Source of the DNA: Lumbricus rubellus
Taxonomy: Eukaryota > Annelida > Clitellata > Crassiclitellata > Lumbricidae
Direction of reading: 5' to 3'
Length of the DNA: 64,000 nucleotides
NCBI GenBank assembly: GCA_945859605.1
Contig: OX243825.1
Span: 656,826 to 720,825 of the forward strand
In this document: piece after piece, positions 31,629 through 41,373 of the stretch
Layout of the letters: each line of letters begins with the position of its first letter
Numbering within the stretch: the stretch's first letter is position 1
Notes under the pieces: generated by a model
What the model saw: the letters and a program-made list of their open reading frames with translations, nothing else
Told to the model about the DNA's origin: nothing
Databases searched by the model: none
Position numbers and translations under genes: made by a program

Positions 31629-34600
31629 TCACTCTAGTCCCCTGCTCAAGTAATCTGAAATTACATTGTTGGACCCCTTGATGTATCTAATAGTAAACGA
31701 ATAATTTTGCAAGGCTAGACTCCATCTCATAACCCTTGCATTTTTCATTCTTCCCTCTTTCATATACTGCAATCCGCAATGGTCTGTCTCAATCACAAAC
31801 TGCTTGCCGCATAAATATCTGTCGAACCTACTTACGCCCCACATTATGGCTAAGCATTCTCTTTCTTCCACCGAATATCTCATCTCTCGCTCAAGTAACT
31901 TCCTGCTCGCATATGCTATGGGATGATTCACCCCCTCATATTCCTGCATTATTACGCATCCGATCCCTTTTCCACTTGCATCCGTTTGCAATATGAACTC
32001 CTTCTCTAAGTTCGGTAATCTCAGAATTGGTGCCTTTGCCAGTTCTTCTTTCAACTGCATAAAACTGTTCTCCAATTTCTCATTCCATTCGACATTTCCA
32101 GGTGACAACTTCTTTGTCAAATCACTTAGCGGTGCCATTATTTCTGCACAGTGTGGAATGAATTTTCTATAGTAATTCACTGCTCCGATGAAACTCCTCA
32201 CTTGTTTTTTCGTCTTTGGTCTAGGCATATCAATGATCTTGTCCACAGACTCTTCTTTTGGACTGATGTCATCATTATTCAACGTGTGACCCAAGAAATC
32301 TATTTTTCCGTACCCTAATGAGCATTTCTTTGGTTTCAATGTTAGGTTGGCTTCCCTAACCCTTTCAAAAAATATCTCCAGTGTTTCCAAGTGATCCTGC
32401 CATCCTTCATTGTGGGCTAATATGTCATCCACATAACTTTCAAGGTTTTCTGTTCCATGCAGAATTTTCCTGATTAGTCTGTTGTAACTCGAAGCACTAT
32501 TTACTAATCCGAATGGCATTACATTGAATTTATACATGCCATTGGCACAAATGAACGTGGTATAATCTTTCGACTCTGGACTCATTGGGATCTGCCAATA
32601 GCCCTTGCAAAAATCAAACTTACTGTAGATTCTGCTCCCACTCAGCTTATTAAATATATCTTCGTTTGACATCATAGGTTCAGGGTCAAATACTGTAACC
32701 TTATTCAACTGTTTGTAGTTGCAGCACAGCCTATTGCTACCGTCTGCCTTCTTTACCACCACCAATGGTGCTGCGTAAGCTGCCTCCGATCTCTCTATTA
32801 TATTATTCTCCAACATTGTCTGAATTTCCTTATCGATTTCCTTTTGTAAATGATATGGAGTTGGATACGCTCTCTGTCTAACTGGTTCCTCGTTTGTCAA
32901 ATGTATTTCATGCTTGACCAAATCTGTTCTTCCAGGTTTGTCCGTGAAAATATCTTCATATCTTTTCAATAAATTCCTTAAGTCTCTCTTCTGATTTTCT
33001 TCCAGCTTGGGATTTATGTCCACATCTTTGTAAGTTTCTGTCTGCTTACTTATGTACAAGTCCAATATTTCTTCCTCTTCATCTTCTCCTTCCTTCCCAT
33101 CATGCACAATTGCTGATACATATGCCACTATCTTACCATCTGGCTTTTCTTCTTCTCTCTCATTATACTTCTTCAGCATGTTGATATGGTAAGTCTTGAC
33201 TTTACCTTTCTCAATCTCTATCCTATAATCATGATCTCCGATTTTATCTCTCACTATGAATGGTCCCTTCCATTTCACTAACATCTTGTTCTTTGAACTT
33301 GGTAATAACAATAGTACTTTCTCGCCTATTTCTAGTTTTCTGTACCTTGCTTTCTTATCATAATACTTTTTATTCCTTGCATTTGCCACGTGGATTGCTT
33401 TCTGAGCCATGTCGCAAGTTTCTTCAATGCGTTCCCTCAGATCAATCATGTATGTGTATACATCCTTGACTTCTTCTTCAACTGTTTCATTTGTCCATAA
33501 TTCTTTAAGTATTTGCATTGGACCTCTGCATGATCTTCCAAATATTAACTCGAATGGAGTGAATCCATGACTCTCATGTACTGTGTCTCTCAGAGCAAAC
33601 AGTAATGGTGCTAAATAGCGATCCCATTCCTTCTCCTGTTCTCCCATTAGCTTCCTTAATGTGGCCTTTATAGTACCGTTTAGTCTTTCGACACATCCGT
33701 TCCCCATGGCGTGATAAGGACTTGTTAATGTGTGCTTTATCAGTAACATCTTGTTTACTTCTGCCATAAGTTCTGATGTAAACTGACTTCCACGATCTGT
33801 GTGTATCTTTTCCGGCACTCCCATACGACAGTAGAAGCCAAACAATGCTTCTGCTACTTCTTCTGTACTGATCCCTTTCAACGGAATTGCTTCAGGGTAT
33901 CTGGTGCTCAAATCTATGATGGTCAGTATGTACCGATATCCCCTGGTTGACATTGGGTGTACCTCCCCTATGATATCTATACAGATATGTTTGAACGGTA
34001 CATCTAATACTGGTAGATGGCCCATCGGTGCTCTGTAATTCACTTTCTTGTCTACAGATTTCTGGCAAATATCGCAACTCAAGACGTATCTTCGTATATC
34101 CTGTCTGATTGCTGGCCAATAAAATTCATTGAGAATTTTGTCGTGTGTTTTTCTCATGCCTAAATGAGCTGACAACAACGAATTGTGTGCCACTGCCAAC
34201 ACCTTACTTCTCAACTGTTTAGGCACCATCAATTGCCATTTCACTTCATCCTTCAATACCTCCTTGTATCTTCTATACAGTAATCCATTTCTCTTGACAT
34301 ATGACATTACATCTATTCTGCTATCTTGACCATCCCAATCTATTGCTCCATCCAAACATTTCTTTAACGTCTCATCTTGACTCTGCATTTCCTGTATTTC
34401 TTTTGCTGTCACATTTAGATCAGGCATCTTTGCTATCTTCAATGGTTTGTACTTTGTTGTTCTTTTGACCTCAGCTCTGGTCTCAACTGCTGCTGCTGTA
34501 TTTGTTTCCTCTGTCTCATTTACTGTTACATCGTCAGTGAATTTCACTGACTTTTTGTCATGTACTGATCTATCTCTAGATTTAGATCTGTCTCTCAATA

Positions 34601-36587
34601 TGCTCTTGCTTTTCACTTCAGCAATTGCATTCTTTGGTTCTCCACTGATTATATCCTTCTGTTTTCCATGTGTGATCTGGTATTGTATACCTTCGATCAT
34701 CCCAATTATAACTGGCATCGACGGATTTTCCATGACCATCGCTTGTACCTCTCCACTAAAGTATTCACTCTCTATGTTTATCTTGGCTAGTGGAAAACAT
34801 CTCAAACTTCCATCGACCAATACACAATGTGTCTCCTCACCTGTCAAATCTGTGTCGTCTATTAACGAACGTTTAATTATGCAACATGTCGATCCAGAAT
34901 CATAGAGACACCTGACATTTCTCCCGTTCACTTTTACTTCATGTTCACTTCTGTTTTCTAGATTCATGCATCCGACATTGGTTCCAGTCACCAAAGCACT
35001 TGCAGCTGTTTGCATGGGTAATGCTTTAATCATCTTGTCATCTACCCTATGTTGGTCCTTTGTAACATTACTCATTTTTTTCATTTCAATCTGCTGTCTG
35101 GCCCTATATGTCTGATTCTCGAATATTTGCACTGCGGCTGCAGTGTGTCTGACAGCTTCTTTATTCTTGTGTGGGCACGAATATGCCTTATGGTTCTCAC
35201 CGCAGAGGAAACAAGTAATTTTATGTCCCACGGTGTTCTCACGTTCTCGACTGAACCCTCTGTTTGAACTTACACCACGGTTCACTTCCCGATTTATTCT
35301 GACATCATTTCTACCTCTGTTTTGGCTGTTTCCAAATCCTTCTTTGGATTTATTCTCAAAGGGTCTGTTGTTTGTCCTTTCATTGTGGAATTTCACATCT
35401 GGTTTTATGCTTGCCTCTGCATATTTGTAGCCATGTGCCTCTATGTATGACTCAGCACACGCTAACATTTCTTTCAAACTTGTCTTCCCTTTCTCTTTGA
35501 TAAACATTCTTAGCTCTGTGCTGCACGTCAGGTAAAATTGATCCTTTAATAACAATTCTTCTACTCCTTCATAGGTCTCTTCGAAGCCTGCTTGAGAAAT
35601 CCACTGTCGCATGTAGCGTCGCAGTCTGTAAATAAAATTGGTCGGTGTTTCTCCGGCTTCCATTTTGCTTGTCTTGAACCTGTGTCTATATCCACCTTCA
35701 GTTAACTGGAATCGTTTTAGCAACTGTGTCTTCAGACATTCATAATCTTGAGCTTCCTCCACAGACAGTCTCTGGTATACTTCCAGTGCTCTTGACTCAA
35801 GGTGTCTAGCTAACACTAGTGACCACACTTCCTTCTTTATCTCGTATGCTACACAAGTTCGTTCGAACCGCAACAGGTAAGCGTCTAAACAATCTTTGTT
35901 TTCGTTGAAGATGGGGAATTTGATATCCCTCATCCCTCTGCTGTTCCTGTTGTGTTCCCCTTGTTGTGGATTGTCACCTTGTTGTGGATTGTCACCAACC
36001 ATTGTGAATGATGCACTTCCACTTTCTCTGTCTTGACCTCTGGATTCAATTTCTCTCATTCTCACTTGTGATTCAATCCGTGCTAATTCTAGCTGTAGCT
36101 CACGTTGTTGTTGTGCTTCAGTCGCTTCACGTTGTTCTCGTGCTTCAGTCGCTTCACGGATCTGTCTGGCATCTGATTCTGCGGCTAAGCGTTTTTCTCT
36201 TGCTTCTGTCTCCGCACTTCTAATTGTTTCTAACTCAATTTCGGCCTTTCTAGCCTGCATTGCTGCTTGTGTCTTCCTGTCTTCAGCTTCAAGCCTTCTT
36301 GTATCTGCAGCTGCCTGAGCATCTAATTCGGCTCTTCTTATTTCCGCCTCCATTTTCTTTGTTTCGGCTTCCGCTTTCTTTGCATCAGCTGCTAACTCAG
36401 CTTTCTTTATCTCTGCATCGGCCTCAATCCTCTTTAATTCGGCTTCCTTTGCAAACTCCCTTTCTGCTATTCTGTCTTGCCGCTGTTCCGCCTGTCTTTC
36501 TCTAACAAACGTACGAAGCTCCTCTCCACTTAGCTCTAACTCTTTGGCTATCTTCGCCCAGTTTTCGAAATCACTGTTGGCCATCAC
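31629..36587 (-). CDS. gag-pol polyprotein of Gmr1-like retrotransposon
   Basis: A single open frame of 1652 codons with no stop or frameshift. Residues ~20-195 are a charged A/E/K-rich coiled coil; Gag follows to ~450, with a CCHC zinc knuckle CFLCGENHKAYSC at ~461. The protease active site is LYDSGS at ~562 (DSG in place of the common DTG). Integrase has an HHCC zinc finger (HLGMRKTH...CDIC, ~806-835), a catalytic core with CIDII, HTDRGSQFTS and NGCVERLNG (~869-975), and a GPF chromatin-side module (KWKGPFIV). Reverse transcriptase follows with YVDDILAH at ~1382, and RNase H with TDASGKGIG at ~1537. Integrase before RT is Ty1/copia-like order in a Ty3/gypsy protein. All catalytic motifs are present, so the element may be competent. 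The first ATG fits, being 271 bases inside the 5' LTR. Confidence 0.95.
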   Translation of the reverse strand: MMANSDFENWAKIAKELELSGEELRTFVRERQAEQRQDRIAEREFAKEAELKRIEADAEIKKAELAADAKKAEAETKKMEAEIRRAELDAQAAADTRRLEAEDRKTQAAMQARKAEIELETIRSAETEAREKRLAAESDARQIREATEAREQREATEAQQQRELQLELARIESQVRMREIESRGQDRESGSASFTMVGDNPQQGDNPQQGEHNRNSRGMRDIKFPIFNENKDCLDAYLLRFERTCVAYEIKKEVWSLVLARHLESRALEVYQRLSVEEAQDYECLKTQLLKRFQLTEGGYRHRFKTSKMEAGETPTNFIYRLRRYMRQWISQAGFEETYEGVEELLLKDQFYLTCSTELRMFIKEKGKTSLKEMLACAESYIEAHGYKYAEASIKPDVKFHNERTNNRPFENKSKEGFGNSQNRGRNDVRINREVNRGVSSNRGFSRERENTVGHKITCFLCGENHKAYSCPHKNKEAVRHTAAAVQIFENQTYRARQQIEMKKMSNVTKDQHRVDDKMIKALPMQTAASALVTGTNVGCMNLENRSEHEVKVNGRNVRCLYDSGSTCCIIKRSLIDDTDLTGEETHCVLVDGSLRCFPLAKINIESEYFSGEVQAMVMENPSMPVIIGMIEGIQYQITHGKQKDIISGEPKNAIAEVKSKSILRDRSKSRDRSVHDKKSVKFTDDVTVNETEETNTAAAVETRAEVKRTTKYKPLKIAKMPDLNVTAKEIQEMQSQDETLKKCLDGAIDWDGQDSRIDVMSYVKRNGLLYRRYKEVLKDEVKWQLMVPKQLRSKVLAVAHNSLLSAHLGMRKTHDKILNEFYWPAIRQDIRRYVLSCDICQKSVDKKVNYRAPMGHLPVLDVPFKHICIDIIGEVHPMSTRGYRYILTIIDLSTRYPEAIPLKGISTEEVAEALFGFYCRMGVPEKIHTDRGSQFTSELMAEVNKMLLIKHTLTSPYHAMGNGCVERLNGTIKATLRKLMGEQEKEWDRYLAPLLFALRDTVHESHGFTPFELIFGRSCRGPMQILKELWTNETVEEEVKDVYTYMIDLRERIEETCDMAQKAIHVANARNKKYYDKKARYRKLEIGEKVLLLLPSSKNKMLVKWKGPFIVRDKIGDHDYRIEIEKGKVKTYHINMLKKYNEREEEKPDGKIVAYVSAIVHDGKEGEDEEEEILDLYISKQTETYKDVDINPKLEENQKRDLRNLLKRYEDIFTDKPGRTDLVKHEIHLTNEEPVRQRAYPTPYHLQKEIDKEIQTMLENNIIERSEAAYAAPLVVVKKADGSNRLCCNYKQLNKVTVFDPEPMMSNEDIFNKLSGSRIYSKFDFCKGYWQIPMSPESKDYTTFICANGMYKFNVMPFGLVNSASSYNRLIRKILHGTENLESYVDDILAHNEGWQDHLETLEIFFERVREANLTLKPKKCSLGYGKIDFLGHTLNNDDISPKEESVDKIIDMPRPKTKKQVRSFIGAVNYYRKFIPHCAEIMAPLSDLTKKLSPGNVEWNEKLENSFMQLKEELAKAPILRLPNLEKEFILQTDASGKGIGCVIMQEYEGVNHPIAYASRKLLEREMRYSVEERECLAIMWGVSRFDRYLCGKQFVIETDHCGLQYMKEGRMKNARVMRWSLALQNYSFTIRYIKGSNNVISDYLSRGLE

Positions 36588-36835
36588 TTACTGGCTTACT
36601 TCAAATTAGCAAGTAGCAAAATATAGGCAAAAATGCGCTATATAATTTCTGAACACAGAAATCAATTCAATTTATCAGTCGCTGTGGACTATTTAAAATA
36701 CACTCTACAGTTCTAAAATGCAAGTCTCTATCAGTTCAGCTTTACATCCAAAAAATCAATATACTAGCAATATTGTTCTATGCTGTTTCTAGTGTCATTA
36801 ATGTTCAATTAGATCAGTTTTTAAGCTGACTAAAA

Positions 36836-36858
36836 TCCCGGAATCTGAGTCCCCATAC
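36836..36858 (-). other. Putative primer binding site of the LTR retrotransposon
   Basis: Just inside the 5' LTR the minus strand reads GTA then TGGGGACTCAGATTC. The TGG start is typical of sites pairing with a tRNA 3' CCA end, a few bases after the LTR. I cannot assign the tRNA. Confidence 0.45.
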
Positions 36859-37850
36859 TGTCGCATACCAGGTCTTACCCTAGACGCTTTATAAACTCAG
36901 GGATTCGTAATGGGTGATCAAGAATGATTACTAGAATTGACCTACAACAAGAACAAGCTGTATTTCATTTTTGATGTATATTATAAATATCAACATTCAA
37001 CAGTAAATAATATTCAATACCCTAACTACCTATTGTGGCGTATTTATCTACTAAAATATTATAAGGTGCTTAGCTTCCTCAAGAGTTCCCTTCTTGAGTA
37101 GATGATGAGGTCCTTGTTCTTGACACAGGGAAACTGGATTGGAAGGAAAGATAGGAAGAAAGGTCGCTTCTCCCTGGCTGCCCTCGGTCGCCGTTTCACC
37201 ACCGCGTCGTCTTCGTTCTTCTGTGAGCACTGGCTACTCACACGTCTTCTTCACTTCTGCTTCGTCGTCGAATCACCACTTCTTCTCGTTACTTCGAAAC
37301 TCCAATCGCAACTGGTTCTCGCAATGTTTTCTCGATCCCAAGATCGATGCCGAGCGAAAAATTGACTTTGTTCGCTATTACAGTCCGACTTAAACTTCGA
37401 ACATTTCTATCTAACCCAGGTACTACGTTCCCTAGGATTTACAGATCAGCAGTGGAATAAACGTACAATAAGTCCCGTTTTTCACACTCAAATAAATGTC
37501 ATCGGCGCATTCTGAATTAACGTTTTTGGTTGACAAATCGCAAAAATGTCTGCCATTCTTTCAGAATCTCATGCCCGAATCAGACCACGTGACTCTTCGG
37601 CTGCTCACAGTGTTGACGATCGTCTGCTGCGCGAAACGCTGTTTTCGTGCCTCCTCAAGCGTTGACTGATTTTTGTAGCGCATTTGTGTTTGTGATTTCT
37701 ACTGTTATATTCGCTAATGCCACAATTCAATTTATTAATTATCTATTAAATACGCCAATTAATTGTCTAGCTTAACTGTTACTTAGTATTAATAATTACA
37801 CAGGTTATTAGTTAATTGATTCGTTTGTTAAGGAGCGTTTATTCGCTACA
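36859..37850 (-). repeat. 5' LTR of the Gmr1-like element
   Basis: 992 bp, 5'-TGTAGCGAAT...GTATGCGACA-3' on the minus strand. It is the upstream LTR because the gag-pol frame reads leftward away from it. It would carry the promoter. Short frames inside it are not genes. Confidence 0.93.
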
Positions 37851-38534
37851 ATCTCCATGGTTGCGTAGTCAGGAAAACGTCTTCGACCGTATATGGACAT
37901 TGTGGACACCTACGGTGCATTGAATAGGCCCACATGCACATAAAACTATGTTTATGTTTATGACTGAATGCGTTTTCTTCCGCCTGCAACGCATGTATAT
38001 GTATGAATAAGATTGTATATATTATTTGCATTTTATTTTAGTGTGTGTGGGTATGTATGCATTATGTATGTATAGATGGCAGTTTATTTAGCGCCTCTCA
38101 ATGTTCCCATATTGACAGATTGGTACGACTGTCTTCATGCTTGTGTTGCATTTACAAATGCCAAAGGAAAGAAAGCAACGCCTTTCAAACATAGACTATT
38201 TGATGAACCGTCTCGAAAGAAGTCACAGCCAGATGGAAGACAAAAAATCTAGTGACCTCTATTATTGCACAGTTATCACAAAGAATAAAAATCATTGGAC
38301 ATGCAATGTCAATTATACCAGGAATCATCCTTTGCATGTTCTTAGCCTTTGACCATTAGTTGTGTTTGTGCATCACGCGAAATGTAACAGAGGTTTTACT
38401 GAAACGATTGACGTCAGTTTGAGCAAAACATTTCCTTCTTCGTTGAATTGTCTTGCTACCTAATAAGACCTAATGTTTATTTATTAGGAACATTTATATA
38501 GCGCCTTTTAAAGACTGCCTACTCACAAGCGCTT

Positions 38535-38733
38535 GTGTGAGGCGCGGTTGTGTAGTGGCTATGTTCGTTGTCTTGCAGGTTCGAATCCAAATCAAATCGT
38601 CATGTAGGGACCTTGGGCAAGTCCTTCACTCGCAATTGCTCAGCGCTTCGGCGTGAAACTCCGATGCATGCAGTGTCCGCGCTGTAGTCGGAAGCGCCTC
38701 TGTGTAGAGAGCTTCATGGGGTGCTATAACAAG
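38535..38733 (+). mobile_element. tRNA-derived SINE
   Basis: The head GGTTGTGTAGTGGCTATG resembles an A-box and is followed by the B-box GGTTCGAATCC at 38578. The body includes TTGCTCAGCGCTTCGGCGTG and the tail AGCGCCTCTGTGTAGAGAGC, ending GTGCTATAACAAG. The copy upstream of gene F (55437-55605) lies at the equivalent position, so this insertion predates the D/F duplication. Confidence 0.8.
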
Positions 38734-39138
38734 TGGACATACAAACGAATATCTATAATAATAAAGAAGAAACTATGTGTGTCTGTCTGTCTGTTTGACC
38801 GGGATGCATTTCCACAGTTTTAGAGCTTTTCACTCCAAACCTTCACTGCTGTGTAGGTCCCGGCAGGAGACGCAAAGTCGAGGGGTTGGCGATTCTCTAC
38901 CACCATGGGGGTCAGGGTGGGGGGCGAAACCCCCCCAATTTTTTTCAAAAAACCCCACTTATTGATCTGATTTTTTTCACCTAGATATAGAGCCTTCTGA
39001 ACCACCTGGTTCAGAGGTTGGCGAATCTCTACCACCATGGGAGCCTGGATGGAGGGGGGGCAGAAAACCCTAAGACGTCAGTTTATTAAACACCTTTTTA
39101 AACCCTTGCATTTTTTGTAATTGTAATTGTAATTGAAC

Positions 39139-39350
39139 ATTTATATAGCGCCGCTCACAGATTCAGTAGCGCTCCCGACCCTAGTTAGCACTGCCGCTAA
39201 CGAATAGCATAGTCTTCAGGCGTTTCCTAAACAAAGGGAGAGAGAGACTAAGAAGCTCTAGACGAAGTTTGTGAGGAAGACGGTTCCAGTAGGATGGGCC
39301 AGCATAAGCAAAGCTTCTGGACTGGGCAGTGGCATGGTCATTATATAAAT
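39139..39350 (-). mobile_element. LINE 3' end (CR1/L2-like) nested in the Helitron
   Basis: The minus strand encodes QSRSFAYAGPSYWNRLPHKL followed by RKRLKTMLF and a TAG stop at 39181, the same protein end as the LINE at 3565-3958. After the stop comes the tail GGAGCGCTACTGAATCTGTG, then GCGGCGCTATATAAATG. It was either captured by the Helitron or inserted into it. Confidence 0.72.
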
Positions 39351-39414
39351 GGCGAGAGCAGCTGATGAAGATTTACGCGTATCGTACTGGTGGAGGTCAA
39401 AGTTAGTGGCGGCG

Positions 39415-40025
39415 TGTTGTGGGGTGGGTGGGGGAGGGGAGTGTGAGAGTGGGGAGGGTGGTGGTGGAAAAGTTTTCCGACAACTCAAATTTCACGGTGG
39501 CGTACCGGTCGAGAGGTCGGAGTGCGGTGGGGTGTTGTCGGCTGGGTGGGGCTGGGTGGCGGGTTTGGGGTGGGGGTGGAGGGGGGTGGGTGGGTGGGTG
39601 TGAGTGGGTGGGATGGGTGGGGTGGATTTTTTTCGAAAACCAAAATTTGAACTGTGGCTTACCGGTCGAGGTCGGAGCGTTGTGGGGTGTGTGGGGTGCG
39701 GGATGGGGTGGTGGGTGGAGTGGAGGGAGTGTGGGGTGTGGTAGAGGGCGGGCTTAGGGTGGGGGTTGGGGTGGAGATGGAGGGGTGGTGTTCGGGGTGG
39801 AGGGAGTGGGGTGTGGTGGGAGTGATGGGGTGGGGCTGGGCTTTGAGGGAAATGGGCGTTTGTCGGTGGAAGTTGAGTAGAGGTGGGTTGCGGGCTTTGG
39901 TTGGGGTGGTGGGTGAGGGGTGGGGTGGTTTAGGAGAGTTTAGGGGAGTTGGTGGAGGGGTGGGGTTGGGTTTGGGGTGGAGGTGGGGGGGAGGTGGGGT
40001 GTGGTGGGGTTGTGGCCGGGGCGGG
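39415..40025. repeat. Strongly GT-rich, low-complexity block
   Basis: The plus strand is almost pure G and T in runs of GGGGTGG/GTGGGG type, with extreme strand asymmetry and many potential G-quadruplex motifs. Long frames on both strands here are composition artefacts. It forms the right half of the Helitron. Confidence 0.85.
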
Positions 40026-41013
40026 TCGAATCCTAAATTTCCCGGGCAACGCCGGGTACTCCAGCTAGTACGATATATAAGTATATACCAGATACTTATG
40101 CAACGCGTTGAAACACCACCCAAAGCTACCTACACACTGGTCGCAAGCGCTTACGGTTAAGTTTCGGAATTGTTCGCGAAATTTTCTGGGGGTCAGTTTA
40201 AACTGGCCACGTGAACCTTATACCGGCTGTTCTTAAATTACCATGTGACGAATGCATTTCCTTTGTGAAGGGTTCTACATGTAAGTGTCCTTCAATATTT
40301 TCAAGCTCGTGCAAAAAATTATCTGCCTTGGTTTTCTTGGAGAGCAGGCGGAATAGGAATGCCTCTGAGAGTGCAGCATAATAGAGAATGTGAATTCTTC
40401 GATAAGTTGCGGAGAATTGTTAGAATTGGATGCATGTATGTGGGTGTAGTCGTATATATGCTACTGCGAGCGCTTCGTTTGGCGTACTGTATTCTATTAT
40501 TTCAGACCAAGAATTCCAATTTTGCGAAAACAACAGAAAAAACACTGTTTGTCTATATATTAATCTTTACTGGTCAGACTCAGCGCTGCTGCAAAGTATA
40601 TTTATTCTGCAATCTGCAGTTATACAAACAGTAATTAACAAATTCATTTTCTCCCTTAAGTTTAATTATTACAAATAAATAATGGCTTTAGTAGCATCTC
40701 AAGAGTTAATGGTAGTAGCATTTTGTCAATATTACGACGTCTCTCTCTCTATAATAGTCAACGTCAAACTGCAAACAGTCCTTGGTATTTTCTGCTTGTG
40801 CTAGAGTTACAACGAGAAAGATAATGAGGAAAATTTAATGTTTCTTGCGAAACAGAGTTATAAGTTTAGAAAGGCTTTGAACTGTACGACAGAATAAGAC
40901 ATGTGCAGAAATGCAAGTTAAATCTCAAGCCTACAGCAGAATCTTTTGGAAATCGCAATCTCCAGATAGACCAGATTGCCCGTAAAAATGGCGCATGTTT
41001 CTGAAGTTTTTAC

Positions 41014-41373
41014 TCATTTGCTTCTGATCATCATCCGCGCCTCTCGAAGTATGTCACCCGGCAAGCTTAGCCAGACAAAGTTCCCCAGTCCAAATTTGCA
41101 CGTGAGACACGAAAGAGCGCAGTCGTTGAACCACCAACCCGCTGCGTATGCCTTGGCGCAATTATAAATTGTTTCCCCGTTGTTGTCTGCATCCCAAGTT
41201 GAGAAATTCATTCCATTGAGGTACCACTTTGGCGGTGCGGAAGGGTCGGTCATCGAATCCCCGGCACTTCCGCAGAATCCTGATAGGTGGATGGCGTAGT
41301 AGTTGTCTTCCGAATCAAGATAAAATGTGTCATAATCGGCGTTGTACCACTCACCAGTTTTATTGAGCTTCAC
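41014..41373 (-). CDS. Gene E exon 4: FBG domain, C-half and stop
   Basis: 119 residues: GEWYNADYDTFYLDSEDNYY, FCGSAGDSMTDPSAPPKWYL, NFSTWDADNNGETIYNC, AGWWFNDCALSCLTC, LREARMMIRSK. The third acidic position of the calcium loop is Asn. Acceptor TTGTACAG. Confidence 0.88.
   Translation of the reverse strand: MKLNKTGEWYNADYDTFYLDSEDNYYAIHLSGFCGSAGDSMTDPSAPPKWYLNGMNFSTWDADNNGETIYNCAKAYAAGWWFNDCALSCLTCKFGLGNFVWLSLPGDILREARMMIRSK

Larger units (their letters stand above)
30349..37850 (-). mobile_element. Ty3/gypsy LTR retrotransposon, Gmr1-like, apparently intact
   Basis: A 7.5-kb element on the minus strand with two LTRs (30349-31469 and 36859-37850), a single gag-pol frame (31629-36587), and a 5-bp target duplication ATCTC on each side (30344-30348, 37851-37855). 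The LTRs begin TG and end CA in element orientation. Apart from a 129-bp SINE insertion in the left LTR they differ, as far as I can see, at one base (30955 versus 37336 area), so the insertion is young. Pol domain order is protease, integrase, reverse transcriptase, RNase H: unusual for Ty3/gypsy and the defining trait of Gmr1-like elements. It inserted into the duplicated upstream flank of gene D. The matching place in E (about 46872-46890) and F is uninterrupted. Confidence 0.95.
38752..40068 (+). mobile_element. Non-autonomous Helitron
   Basis: It starts with TC (TCTATAATAATAAAG) after a host A and ends with CTAG before a host T, the Helitron A|T insertion rule. About nine bases before CTAG lies the 3' hairpin CCCGGGCAACGCCGGG (40041-40056). 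There is no target duplication and no Rep/helicase gene. The interior has direct repeats (GTTGGCGATTCTCTACCACC near 38883 and 39015), a LINE fragment and a very GT-rich block. The region upstream of gene F (55609-55640) resembles the empty site. Confidence 0.85.

Noticed and set aside
31736..36505. Plus-strand frames within the retrotransposon (up to 152 codons)
   Set aside because: All are antisense shadows of the gag-pol frame.
37059..37393. Open frames repeated identically at 30678-31012
   Set aside because: They lie inside the two LTRs, so identity reflects LTR duplication and not a conserved gene.
39419..40160. Long overlapping open frames on both strands (up to 168 codons)
   Set aside because: They are products of nearly pure G/T (or C/A) sequence that lacks stop codons; translations are G/V/W- or P/T/H-rich with no domain.
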